The notes under the pieces: model-generated
What the model was told of the DNA's origin: nothing
Databases searched by the model: none
What the model saw: only the letters and a program-made list of their open reading frames with translations
Position numbers and translations under genes: made by a program
DNA from: Chimonanthus salicifolius
Taxonomy: Eukaryota > Streptophyta > Magnoliopsida > Laurales > Calycanthaceae
Length of the DNA: 64,000 bases
Direction of reading: 5' to 3'
Assembly: GCA_013350335.1 (NCBI GenBank)
Contig: CM023534.1
Location: forward strand, 4,774,001 to 4,838,000
Shown: one piece after another, positions 1-11,131 of the stretch
Layout of the letters: every line of letters begins with the position of its first letter
Numbering within the stretch: the stretch's first letter is position 1

Positions 1-431
1 ATAAAACTATCTAAGTAATTAAAATTAATTCCTTTTGAGTATTTGTTTTTGACACTTTATGCTGCAAAACTAGTAAAATATCTAACATTATAAAATTATA
101 AAAATAATAATCCAATGGTGAGAGACTGATAGAGTGATCACATCAACGGTCAAGATCATTTTAGGGTTCGAAATGCTAAAACAAAATAAATTGGGCATAT
201 TACCCTTAATACAAAACAAATAGTTAAATAAAAAAATACATTTAAAATAAAATATCATATGCTGGTCCACTTGTTGGTGGACTTCCAAAATCAGATCCTG
301 AGAAAGCAAAAGTGAGAAAATGCATCAAGGATGCAATATAAAAAGTAAAGATCATAAATGAAATTAAGTAAAACTTACCTCAGCATAAAAATAAAAAAAT
401 GCTCCAAGAGTTAGAAAATAATACTTATACA

Positions 432-682
432 TAGGGCTGCAACTCAGGTCGGGTTCTTTAAAACCCAACTCAACCCGCATTTTGAATCCATTTTAATCTA
501 ATTTTAGCAGGGTCAGATCGGGTTAGGTCGGGTCAGGTTAACTTGTAAAATCCTCAACCCGACCCGAATTCCATGTGAGTTTTTGTCTTCTCAACTCGAT
601 CCGATCCACTGACCCGAAATTCTCAACTCTACCCACATGATTTATTGGGTCGGATCAAAACCCGACCCAAGTTGCAGCCCTA
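432..682. mobile_element. hAT-type MITE, TAGGG family
   Basis: The ends are perfect inverted repeats, TAGGGCTGCAACT at the left and its reverse complement at the right. They are flanked by the perfect 8-bp direct repeat CTTATACA (424-431 and 683-690). An 8-bp target duplication with YAGGG termini is the hAT signature. The interior has no ORF and is made of GGGTCGGGT / ACCCGACCC motifs on both strands. A larger relative lies at 38928-39313. Confidence 0.85.
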
Positions 683-1296
683 CTTATACATCATTTACTG
701 GATCAGTCTGAATCCATATAACACTCATAAGTGGATTTTCTTCTGTTCAGTTTGAATGCCTTTTTAAGACAACTTAGAGAAATGCCTGCTGAATTTGCTT
801 CACAATGCAAGGCTGTATTTTGGGGTGCATTTATGGCGCGGCTATAGTTTAATTTATTTTAGTACGACGGCATAAATATGCCTTAAAATCGATCTTAACC
901 ATCTTCATATATTCAGTTGGACAAGTTGATGGGATTGACTCAACATGGATTTTTTTATTTTGCAAAACACACACCGATTAAAGGATTGAATCTATTGATC
1001 GGTTGTAGAATCTGTCAAAATCTCACTTTCCAACTTTTTTTCTTCTAAATTCCTTTGTTGCAGAAAGTTATATTTGTAAGAGAAATGATTTAGATGATGA
1101 AAAGTGGAAAAAAAATAAGTCGTCTTGCTTTTTATAAAAAATAAAGATGTCCCAAACATGTATTAAAGTTTGATGTTAGGTGTAGATTAATAATCTGTGG
1201 CTATGAAGCAGGGACAAAAGGAAGAAAAATTCCAACATCGTTTTCGAAGTGGGCCACGACATTGATTCATGGGGCCTTTCAACTTGCAAGATATTC

Positions 1297-1346
1297 ATGG
1301 GGGGTGGGGGTGGCGGGTGGGGGTGGTGGGGTGGTGGTGGTGGTGG
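1297..1346 (+). repeat. G-rich low-complexity tract
   Basis: About 50 bases of GGGGGTGG / GGTGGTGG repeats on the plus strand with many runs of three or more G. The tract could form a G-quadruplex. No gene was recognised beside it. Confidence 0.8.
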
Positions 1347-2017
1347 AGTCCTAGAACCTTTTTTTCTGATCTCTTGTATGGGTTTAATTTGTGGTGGTCA
1401 GAAAAGAAAGTTGAACTGAATTGATAAAATGAAAGATAAATTTGGTAAAATACTCTGTGTCGATAAAAGTACCGGTGTCCAAATCAATTTCCTTAATCTA
1501 TCACTTAATGTAAATATTATGAGTGCGATGTATGAGAGATTAGGATGGATAGATGATGGATGAAGTTTCACCGTATTTTTTATTATTACATCATTCATTT
1601 TTTTTTTTAATTGCTAACTTAATGGCTTATATTCATTATGAATTGAAGACCTATAATACTACAACATTCCTTTATATATAACACGTGACTACGTGACCAC
1701 TTAAGATAATCTTAAAATTGGGATCCTGTGAGGAAGTCTCACTTATCATGGCAAACCCTATATAGATTTCTATTGAGAGTTGAAACTAAGATTCCCACTT
1801 AAAAGGACTTTGGGCCTCATATGGATTGATTTTATGTAAAAGGGGTCACGTAGATATATATGGTGCTTGAAGTTTAATATCCAATCCATCAATTTATTTT
1901 AATTGATTTCTAAGAGAACATTCCCTCTACTTTATTTTAATTTAAATGACAAAAAAATCATTTTGAAATAGCAGTAATTATCTCTCTTATAAAAAGATTA
2001 TTATAAAAGAATATTTT

Positions 2018-2215
2018 AGGGTAGTCATTTAGACACTTGACTTTTCTTTTAAGAGACACTCGAAAATTTTGTGTAAAAATTACCATTTTGCCCCTCAATT
2101 TTTTTAAAAAGACGATTCATCCACACAACATCGAGGGCTAAAATGATAATTTTGCATAAAATTTTAAAATCCAGTGTCTCTTAAAAGAAAAGTCGGGTGT
2201 CTAAATGACTACCCT
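2018..2215. mobile_element. palindromic MITE with about 75-bp TIRs
   Basis: The left end (AGGGTAGTCATTTAGACAC...) is matched for roughly 75 bases by the reverse complement of the right end, leaving a short centre. The whole 198-bp unit can fold into one hairpin. Both sides carry ATTTT next to the ends, but that is too short and AT-rich to assign a superfamily from the target duplication. Confidence 0.75.
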
Positions 2216-2717
2216 ATTTTTATCATTTAAATAAAATAAAGTATAAATCATTGTCCCTTTATTAAAAAAAATAGAGTTGTCCCCTGATGCAGGAATGTAG
2301 TACATCTGAATTATCCTAAGAAAATTCTACTTAGATTTAAGAGGATCATCTAGTATGAGTTTAGGAGTGTTCATGAGCTTAGTTGAAGCTAGGCTCCGCT
2401 CTATAAAAGTTTGAACCTATTTATATATATAAAATTTCAAGTTTGTCGTCAGTGTGTTGGGTTTTAGAAGTTAAAGTCTAATTCCACTCATTTGAAAAAT
2501 ATTAAGTTTGAATTCAATTTTTTGAGATTAAAAATCTAACCATTTAAATTGAAACGACTCGATGAGTTAAAGTGGCCCAAAGTTCAAAGGTAAATTTGTA
2601 ACCACATATTTTAATGGTCAAATCAAGAGGTGTCCTTAAATGTTAAAATCATCTAGATAGAGAAGTCATATGATTTTGACTATTAAAATAATGTAGTTAG
2701 AAATTTAATTTTGAAGT
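2216..2717. other. intergenic, nothing recognised
   Basis: About 500 bases of AT-rich sequence without a supported gene or repeat boundary. Confidence 0.5.
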
Positions 2718-2726
2718 AAAATTTAG

Positions 2727-3748
2727 AGAGCGCATGTAGAGACTCGGGGAATCTTTCCCTACACATCCGTTTTTTCAAAACTGTATGAAAATTACTCTTT
2801 TGCCCTTCACCTTTCCACTTAAAAATACCACATTTTCCGAACGAGTGATCCACCGAATGAAAAAATTCGTTCGAACGAATTCTTTAATTTGCAAATAAAT
2901 TTCGAATTCATGACATGAAAATACTACGCGCAGCTCGCCACGCCATATCTTGGATGCTTGTCTATTCTTCTTTAAGTGAAGTGAGATTTTCAAACGAGGT
3001 TGTTTTTCGACCTATTTCTAAAAAAAGGTATCAAAATTCATCTACTCTGAATTTTATGAACTCCAGAACTGATTTTAAGTGAAAATCGTATAGTTTTGGA
3101 CTTCAAAATCGTACCCAAAGAATTACCTAAACTATACCCTTTTCACTTAACATCAATCCTGGAGTTCATAAAATTCACAGTAGATGAATTTTGATACCTT
3201 TTTTATAAAACTAGGTCGAAAAACGACCTCGTTTGAAAATCACACTCCACCGCCCACTTCCTTGGAACAAAGGAATTCTGTGGAATGAGATTTTCAAACG
3301 AGGTTGTTTCTCGACCAATTTCTACAAACAAGGTATCAAAGTTCATTTCCTCTGAATTTTATGAACTCCAATACTGATTTTAAGTGAAAAGGGTATAGTC
3401 TTGGGTTTAAAAAATCGTACCCAAAAAATTAAGAGGGAAGTTTCCTTAATTATTTGGGTACGATTTTTGAAGTCCTAAAACTATACCCTTTTCACTTAAA
3501 ATTAGTATCGGAGTTCATAAAATTCTGAATAAATGAATTTTGATACATTGTTTGTATAAATAGGTCGAGAAACGGCTTCATTTGAAAATCCCACTTCACA
3601 GCCCATTCATTCGAACGAAATTTTTTCGGTGGATCACCCGTTCGGAGGATGCAACGTTTTTAAGTGAAAGAGCAAAAAAGGTAATTTCCATCCAGTTTTG
3701 GTAAACGAGTGTGTAGGGAAAGATTCCCGAGTGTCTATATGGGTTCCC
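2727..3748. mobile_element. MULE-like foldback element with four inverted modules
   Basis: Flanked by the perfect 9-bp direct repeat AAAATTTAG (2718-2726 and 3749-3757), as expected for Mutator-like elements. Terminal inverted repeats of about 140 bp share ACTCGGG...AATCTTTCCCTACACA and GTGATCCACCGAA. Inside, one module of about 150 bp (starting GATTTTCAAACGAGG, with TATGAACTCC and GTACCCAAA) occurs four times as two head-to-head palindromes: about 2985-3120 against 3130-3245, and about 3288-3430 against 3446-3600. No transposase is present; the minus-strand ORF at 2775-2993 lies across the TIR and does not look like a protein. Confidence 0.85.
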
Positions 3749-3757
3749 AAAATTTAG

Positions 3758-4500
3758 TATAATAGATCATTTTATCTACTTCCAATTTTAATGGTTGGTT
3801 TTTTAATTAAATTAAAAATAATTTTTGAAAAAGAAAATGAATCTAGTTTATGCATATGTTTATAATGATTAAATGGGCAAAAAACCCGAAGGGCTTTCCT
3901 GTAAACTAGCCTATTTAGATAGACAAGATTAAGAATTTAGTGAGTCATATGTTCAAATCTATGATGACGATCAGACCTATATGCATCCAACTTTACAAGG
4001 TTATAGAAAATAGATGGTTGGATGATGCCAGTTTTGGCAATTTTAAAATACAAAATTTAGGGTGAGATGATGATGAACTGTCATACATCTTCATCAAGTG
4101 GCTGATTATCAATTTTGATCTTTATTTTTTTATTCTAAATTGTTCCACAAACTCTAGATTGAATTTAATGGGGCCCACTGAATCGTTCCATTCTTCACTT
4201 AAAAATTGCCATCGTTCCATTCTTCTAAAAAAAGGTAATGATCCGTGCACACCGAAAAAATTATTTTGCTATTTTACTATTTTTTTATTTATTTGTACTA
4301 AGAAAATTGCCTTGTATTATTTGCTGAGGCATGTTACATTAGTACGTTCATCAGTTCGGCAGAGTCGGCAACTGATAATGGGGAAAAGATAAACCACTTC
4401 ACGTAAAACGATCGGTCAGATTAAACGACACGTGTCAAATATCAACGTCAAAGTCTATGTTTTCTGCTGACCAGGTGTTCTCCATCTGGAGACGACGATT
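3758..4500. other. intergenic, nothing recognised
   Basis: AT-rich spacer. The plus ORF at 4159-4392 has no recognisable motif and low-complexity composition, so I do not call it a gene. Confidence 0.5.
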
Positions 4501-4514
4501 CAGGTCCTCTGATA

Positions 4515-4602
4515 ATGGAACTTTTGCTTTTCTACCTCCAACGAACTTTCTGCTTTTTGTTTGGAACTTTTGCTTTTCTACCTCCAAGGAATTTTCTCCA
4601 AA
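4515..4602 (+). repeat. 45-bp tandem duplication
   Basis: The phrase TGGAACTTTTGCTTTTCTAC and the bases after it appear twice, about 45 bp apart. It lies in a short ORF (4457-4642) with no recognised domain. Confidence 0.7.
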
Positions 4603-4639
4603 GAAAGATTCACTCTGTCGACGTTTTAACGAGAGATCT

Positions 4640-4990
4640 TGATGGGGATGTTGTCAACTATCTCAAATTGAAAGTTTAGATGGAGATTTAAATATTATAA
4701 TAAATGACTTAAATCACTTTATTTAATGTTAGTTTTTTGCACTGGAAGGGTAGGTCCTAACAAGTGATATCAGAGAAGGTCTTAGACTACTTCATTTGGA
4801 CTCATGAGATCCCTCTGGCAAATGAGATGGTCGGCGTCGTTCTCCATTTGAAGGCTTCGTTTAATGGGAGATTGTTGACGCTGCTGCGAACGAGTCTCAA
4901 ATTGAAAGTGTAGAGAGAAATCTAGGGGTTTATAAAGAATTTAGGCCACTCCACCTATCATAATAGTCTTTTGGACTGGAAATTCAGTAT
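4640..4990 (+). mobile_element. LTR-retrotransposon end remnant
   Basis: Two related stretches (about 4651-4765 and 4861-4990) share CTCAAATTGAAAGT and a downstream TTTTTGCACTGGAA / TTTTGGACTGGAA phrase. The first runs into GTGATATCAGAG, close to the tRNA-Met primer-binding motif TGGTATCAGAG. This looks like a decayed LTR 3' end plus PBS and a second partial copy. No coding domain remains. Confidence 0.4.
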
Positions 4991-5003
4991 AAATATGACC
5001 ATC

Positions 5004-5063
5004 TACTATCCACGAGGTTGATCTCTACGAGCATGGCCATCCCAAGTGCCTCACAGGTATGAG
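5004..5063 (+). pseudogene. NAC exon-1 fragment with splice donor
   Basis: About 60 bases nearly identical to the end of exon 1 of the intact NAC gene at 13040-13102. They encode HEVDLYEHGHPKCLT followed by the same CACAG|GTATG donor. No start region lies upstream and no exon 2 follows, so this is a scrap of a lost NAC copy on the same strand. The match is short but includes the exon-intron border, which argues for a genomic duplicate rather than a retrocopy. Confidence 0.7.
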
Positions 5064-5976
5064 AAACTTACTGCTATGTACTCTTCTTTGCTTACCTTTA
5101 AAAGAATATGAAAAATTACGAAAATTGTAGAAAATTTGAAAATATTTCCTGACCCTGATTGGGAGTTTTCTGGAGTAAGTCCACTTCTGAGCCATTGGGT
5201 TAAAGGTGGCGAAACTCTAGATTTGAAATTGTTTTTATGTTTATGGGTTATTTGGTCGCAATATTAATAATATTTTTACAGGTTATTTGGTTTCAATATT
5301 AATAAGATTATTACAAGTTATTTGGTCTCAATATTCTTCAGGATCAAAGTTCTTAGTGTTCTGTCCCAATTCAGTTTTGAAATTCAAAAAATCATAAATT
5401 TTGCTTTCTAAAATGTCAGTCATATTTTCTTATGAATGATCGATCATATAAACTGTGATAGATTCATGGGGAAAAATCTCTCTTTAAATGTGATAAGAAA
5501 ATTACTTATTGAATGAATCTAATTAAAATTTTAAAGGTTATACAAAATGATGATTAAAATTTAATTTAAGTCTCTCCCTTTATCAATGCTACTCTTTAAC
5601 ATTCGAGTAATGGGTCAAATATTATAAATGAAATATGTAAAATATAACTAAAAGCAGTGGATGAAATTAAATTTTAAACCTCGTTAAATCATTCAAGTAT
5701 TATGACTTTAAATCTTGAAGATTGGATTGTCATAAGTTTTTTTAAACCTATTTCATGAAATTATTAATGAAATTTGTTTATCAGTATTTTAAATTGACGG
5801 AATAAGAAGTTTTATTTTTTTTTCTTTTTTCAAAAAAAAATATAGGTGATTTTTTATGAAATATCGGCAGATTTTAATTTTTTGGAAATAAAATAAATCA
5901 AAAACATATCGCTGATATTCGGTGGGGGCCCACTATATATATATCATATCAACTAATATTTATCGGTGAGTAAAAA

Positions 5977-6024
5977 TCCGATATATATATATATATATAT
6001 ATCAGCTAATATTTTGCCTTATGG

Positions 6025-6118
<94 letters not shown>
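5977..6118. repeat. (AT)n microsatellite with duplicated spacer
   Basis: Two AT-dinucleotide tracts (about 5980-6001 and 6028-6118, the second about 91 bases) are separated by a 26-bp unit containing CAGCTAATATTTTGCC, which recurs directly after the second tract (6119-6142). The plus ORF over it (poly Tyr-Ile) is an artefact of the repeat. Confidence 0.9.
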
Positions 6119-6121
<3 letters not shown>

Positions 6122-6220
6122 CTAATATTTTGCCTTATGGTCCAAACATCTAATGGGCTGATTGTACCTTACAAAATCCTCAAATATCTTAATTTAATAT
6201 ATGTATTTCTCAGGTCCAAT

Positions 6221-6510
6221 ATAACAAATATCTTCGACACAAAAATACTGGCAAAATAACTTTTGCACCAATTTATCGTGAAAAACAGTAAATTCCCGTT
6301 AAAATCACTAGATTTTACCATTAAAAAGCTTGGGCCCAATTTACATTTTTTATTTTTGAAATATCATCTATATTTTCAAACTCCGGCCACATTATTTATT
6401 TATTATATTTATTTTTATAATTTTTTAAATATTATATTTTATGTGAAATTTTCCCTATTAAATTTCTAATGAAACTCGAGAATTTGAAAATTATAGAGTA
6501 AGAAGATTTG
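6221..6510 (+). mobile_element. diverged copy of the 380-bp MULE-type MITE
   Basis: Aligns by eye with the elements at 17736-18112 and 50523-50905 and with the copy near 29066-29450. Shared phrases include GGCAAAATAACTTTTGCAC, CACATTATTTATTTATTATA and TTAAATATTATATTTT. The ends are eroded and no target duplication can be read. Confidence 0.6.
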
Positions 6511-6700
6511 TGAGAATCCACTGTTGAGATTATATGAGGAGACCAAGTTGTATTTTGTCTATCTGTAATTGGCTACACTCTGAATTTGAGAGAGAAACGA
6601 AGAGTTAACGGTATTTATCCACTCTTTTCGGAATTTCATTAGAGTTAGGAAACCTTTTATCTTTCACTAATCGAAATCTTTGTGATTTCATAACTCCATC

Positions 6701-6944
6701 TGTAGAAACATATATCACAAACCACAACACAAGAGTTACGTGGAAAAACTCCTAAGGGAAAAACACCACGAGAGAAAGAGAGTATTATTTCACTATATTT
6801 TTCTATGTACATTAGAGACATATTTATAAGAGAAAATACAAGTATGAGTTCATTTAGGACTCTGAGACCCCATTGAGTTAGACTCTGAGACCTAATTGAG
6901 TTAGGACTTAGAGTCCTACTCATCCTCTCTTTTCTATTTCAACA
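6701..6944 (-). repeat. Copia 3' LTR
   Basis: 244-bp repeat nearly identical to 12319-12564. In element orientation this is the downstream LTR; it follows a short purine-rich tract. Confidence 0.95.
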
Positions 6945-6956
6945 CTCGTCCTCAAG
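6945..6956 (-). other. Copia polypurine tract
   Basis: On the minus strand the bases just before the 3' LTR read CTTGAGGACGAG, a purine-rich tract placed where plus-strand DNA priming is expected. Confidence 0.6.
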
Positions 6957-6999
6957 TAGGTGCGAAAATGTCGATTGAGCCCAACTTGGATAAAATATC

Positions 7000-7769
7000 T
7001 TGGAATTTAACAGCGGAGAGACTTTTTGTGAAGATATCTGCTAATTGTTGATCACTGCGAACAAACGGAGTAGAAATAACATTAGCTTGCAAATTTTCTC
7101 GAACAAAATGACAATCCACCTTGTGTGTTTGGTTCTCTCATGAAACACCGGATTTGAAGCAATGTGAATGGCAGCTTGATTATCACAAAACATTTGCGTT
7201 GGCTGATTAGAACCAAAACCCAAATCTTATAATAAGAACCGAAGCCAAATAACTTCACTGGTGGTTAAAGCCATTACACAATATTCTGCTTCTGCACTTG
7301 ATCTTACAACAACACTCTGCTTTTTACTTTTCCAAGTTACCAGATTACCTCCCACAAATGTACAATATCCTGTTGTATATCGTCGATCAACCGGACAACC
7401 TGCCCAATCAGCATCAGTGTAAGCAGTAATGGAACTATTTCCATTCTTCTGCATCCATATTCCCCTTCCTGGAGAACCCTTCAAATATTGTAAAATTTGA
7501 TTGACAGCATTCATGTGAGTAACTGTAGGTGCATGCATAAATCTGCTGACTAGACTGATTGCATAAGAAATATCTGGCATAATAATCGTTAGATAAATCA
7601 ATCGACCAACTAACCTTTGAAACTGACCAATATCAGATAACAATTCACCATCATTATCAAGCTTACCTCCACTGTCAATTGGAGTATCTGATGGTTTAAC
7701 TCCCATCTTTCCAATATCTTGCAATAGGTCTAGCACATATTTTCTTTGATTGAGAAATATTCCCTTATT
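7000..7769 (-). pseudogene. Copia RNase H region, interrupted
   Basis: The minus strand encodes AYTDADWAGCPVDRR, the TWKSKKQ and SSAEAEY motifs and [20 protein letters not shown], all typical of the Copia RNase H. A TAA at 7227-7229 interrupts the frame. After the ERTKH motif the frame shifts near 7120-7130, and the usual C-terminal residues (including ADIFTKSL) continue in another frame. It is the 3' end of the broken Pol. Confidence 0.9.
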
Positions 7770-8837
7770 TTAGTAGGAAACTTCTAATCCAAGAAAATAC
7801 TTTAACACTCCAAGGTCTTTGATGACAAATCTCTTGTGCAGTAGAGTCTTAAGCCTTCTAATTTCATTTTTATCATTGCTTGTGATCACTATATCATCAA
7901 CATAGACTAAAACAATAGTTGTACTACACGCACCTTTTTTTACAAACAAAGAAGAATCAGCTGCACTCCTTTGAAGCTCATTACTCAAGAGAACAGAACT
8001 GAGCTTAGCATACTACGCACGGGGAGATTGTTTAAGTCCATATATAGCTTTTTTTAGTTTACACACAAATCCAACTTTGGATTCTTGTGAATGACGTGGT
8101 GGAACACTCATGTACACCTCCTCTTCTAGATCACCATGTAAGAAAGCATTTTTCACATTTATTTGAGATAATTCCCAACCTTGATTAACTGCTAAAAAAA
8201 GAAGTTCTCGAAAAATGTTCATCTTTCCAACAGGTGCGAAAGTCTCTGTATAATCTTCTATATATGTTTGAGTAAAGTCTCTGGCAACAAGTCTCGCCTT
8301 ATATTGCTCCACAGTTCCATCACTTTTATACTTGATTTTGTATATCCAACGGCACCCAACAGTCTTTTTTCCAAGAGGTAATTTGACAATATTCCAAGTT
8401 TTATTATCATCAAGTGCTTGCAATTCTTCTTTCATTGCCAGTCTCCAAACAGATATAGAATTAGCTTCACGAAATGTCTTTGGTTCTTGTTCACTAGACA
8501 TTACACTCAAGAAGGCCAGATGTGACTGAGTAACATTAACATATGTCAGAGAACCTTCCATTGGGTACGATACAGCATGGTAAGTGAAGAAATCTTTCAT
8601 TCCTTTTGGAGGACGAGTATCTCTACTCGATCTACGTAATGGCAGAGGAGGAGCCGGTATTTCAGTTGCTGTAGAAATTGGCTGGATCTCTGGAGATATA
8701 GCCTCAGTAGGAGCTGTCGATATTTCAGTTGCTGTAGACATTGGGTGGTTATCTGGAGGGAGAATCATAATATGTCTGTGGCCGGAAACATCATCAGTTA
8801 CAGTAGGAAGCGGTACCAAGTCAGACAAGTACTCCCC
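7770..8837 (-). pseudogene. Copia reverse transcriptase region, interrupted
   Basis: Same frame as the integrase segment. It includes the start of the RT domain (WIYKIKYKSDG, YKARLVA), motif A as QINVKNAFLHGDL, the AIYGLKQSPRA block and the YVDD catalytic box. Stops interrupt it at 8013-8015 (TAG) and 7770-7772 (TAA). In motif A the usual catalytic Asp (xDVKNAFLHG) is Asn, from an AAT codon, so the enzyme would be inactive even without the stops. Confidence 0.92.
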
Positions 8838-9986
8838 CTAGAACCAATTCCCAGAGTCACCAAGAGCTGGAAAATATGGTTCAGATTCAACGAAGCGGAC
8901 ATCACGTGATACAAGAAGCTTGCGAGATGAGAGGTCATAACAAATGTACCCTTTCTGTGTGGAAGAGTAACCGAAGAAAACACACCTGAGAGATCTGGCA
9001 TCGAATTTATCACGATTAATACTCTGACGATGGACATAGCAGACACACCCAAACACACGTAGGTGAGATAAGTCAAGAGGTCTATTCTTCAATACTTCCA
9101 ATGGAGATTGAAAATTGATAACCAGACTAGGAAGTCGATTAATCAAATAGATAGCAGTCAAGACGCCATGAGACCAGTACGTCTTAGGAATATGCATCTG
9201 AAACATAAGTGCTCGAGCAGTTTCTAATATGTGACGATTTTTCCATTCTGACACACCATTCTGTTGTGGCGTACCCACGCAGCTAGTTTGATGAATAATA
9301 CCTTTGTTGTGAGTATAATCAGCGAAAAGAGCATTAACATATTCAGTCCCATTGTCAAAGCGAAGAATTTGAATCTTTGCATGAAATTGAGTATGGACCA
9401 TGTTGTAGAAATCTTTGAAAGCAGATAACACCTCAGTTTTAGATTTGAGCAAGTATAACCAAGTAACACGTGTGCAATCATCAATGAACAACACAAAATA
9501 TTTAAATCCATCATAAGAAACAATGAGAGCACTCCATACATCAGAATGAATTAGTTCAAAACAAGCAAGAGACTTAGAAGTAGAAGAAGCAAATGGTAAC
9601 CATGATTGTTTTGAAAATTGACAAACATCACAAACATTAGATAGAATAGAAACAGACGGAAAAAGACAAGACAAAATATGACTTGAAGGATGTCCAAGCC
9701 GTTGGTGCAGTAGGTGACCCGCTACATGGTCCTTGGCATGATAAACCTTATTAGGAGAAAGTAACATGTAAAGACCGTTGGAAAATATGCCTTCACCAAT
9801 CGTCTTCTTGGACGTTCGATCCTGAAAGACGATAGAGTTAGGAGAGAAAATAACATCACAGTTCAAAGCATGAGTAAGTTTTCCAACAGACAGGAGTTGA
9901 GTTGAAAAAGAAGGAACAACCAGAGCAGTAGAAGGGATGCTATTTGAAAAAAAATCAATTTTACCACTGCCGACCACATGAACCAT
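8838..9986 (-). pseudogene. Copia integrase region
   Basis: Contains the pre-integrase zinc motif region (HQRLGHPSSHIL, CDVCQFSKQ) and the integrase core with acidic residues in HSDVW, RFDNGTEY and VSEWKNRH, then the C-terminal VFFGYSSTQKGY block. It is in a different frame from Gag-protease, implying a frame change near 9990. It ends at an in-frame TAG (8838-8840) that separates it from RT. Confidence 0.92.
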
Positions 9987-11131
9987 AATCCGTTGGCTAG
10001 ATAAACATCTTGTTTACGAGACGATGATGAAAAATCCAACACAGACGACGAAGAATTAGCCATATGGTCAGTGGCTCCAGAATCAATTATCCAAGGATGA
10101 CCATTAGATTGTGAAGCAAGGAAAGCATGAAGGTTACCTGCAGTATGAGACGAAGAAGACGTGCTTGGAGGAGACAGAGACTTACGGAGATCAGTTAGAA
10201 TCTGACTCAACTGATCTAGAGTGGTTGAAGTGTCTGCGATATGAGCCTTGTCTCTCTTTTTGGATTCAAAGTTAGGCTTGAGATGAGGATGCAACGACCA
10301 ACAACGATCCCTAGGGTGCCCAATCTTTCCACAATGTTTACAACGAATTCTTCCTTTATTCGGAATAACTTTCTTCTTCTCAGACTCAGAAAAGTGTCTG
10401 CGGTCATTCTTATGAGTAAGAAGTGCACTTGGTTCAAGCTGCGCCGAGGAAAGTGGAATAGCAGAAGACATAGTTTCATGACGCGTTTCTTCACGTTGAA
10501 TGATAGCGCAAGCATTAATCACTGAGGGCAGCGGATCTGTCATAAGTATGTTACTCCGCAAATATTCATAGTCAGGCCGTAAAGCACGAAGAAGAGAAAA
10601 AACTTGATCCTCTTCGTCTCGTTGCACGAGAGTTTGTGCATCAGTAGTGTGTGAGCAATACAAATGTAATTCATCCCATAGTCTCTTCATGTGTCCGAAA
10701 ATATCACAAAATTTCCTCTCACCTTGTAGCGCAGTGGCAATCTCATTTTGAATTTGAAACACCCGAGCAATATTATTGCGACTGCCATACATACCAATCA
10801 CAGCTTCCCACAACTCTTTTGCAGAATCGGAGAATGTAAAAATACCAGCAATCTGTGGTTCCATAGAATTAAGGAGCCATGAATGGAACAGTTGATCATT
10901 AGCTATCCAATCATCATAAGCTGCAGTAGGATCGGTGGCTGGAGCGGTCTCTATAGCGGAAGCTTTAGATGTAGAACCCAGAGAAGGACAAACACTCTTC
11001 CCATTGATAAATCTCAATTTAATCTTACTACCGAGCGATAAGGTGACCGCTCGAGACCATAGAACATAGTTATTGGCATTGAGAAGCACGTATGACAATC
11101 TTAGACTGGGATTGCAGTCGGATTCACCCAT
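9863..11131 (-). pseudogene. Copia Gag-protease ORF
   Basis: A 422-residue frame from an ATG at 11131. The N-terminal part (NYVLWSRAVTLSL) is Copia Gag-like. A CCHC zinc knuckle reads CKHCGKIGHPRDRC, and the protease active site reads WIIDSGATDHM near residue 350. The last residues after YLANG are out of frame, since the true continuation lies in the integrase frame. It overlaps that frame between 9863 and 9986. Confidence 0.92.

Larger units (their letters stand above)
1..2017. other. AT-rich intergenic DNA
   Basis: Apart from the hAT MITE and the G-rich tract, this stretch is AT-rich, has no convincing coding sequence and no splice-linked reading frames. I see no RNA gene in it. Confidence 0.6.

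Noticed and set aside
5966..6259. 97-codon plus ORF reading as poly Tyr-Ile
   Set aside because: It is only the translation of the AT microsatellite.
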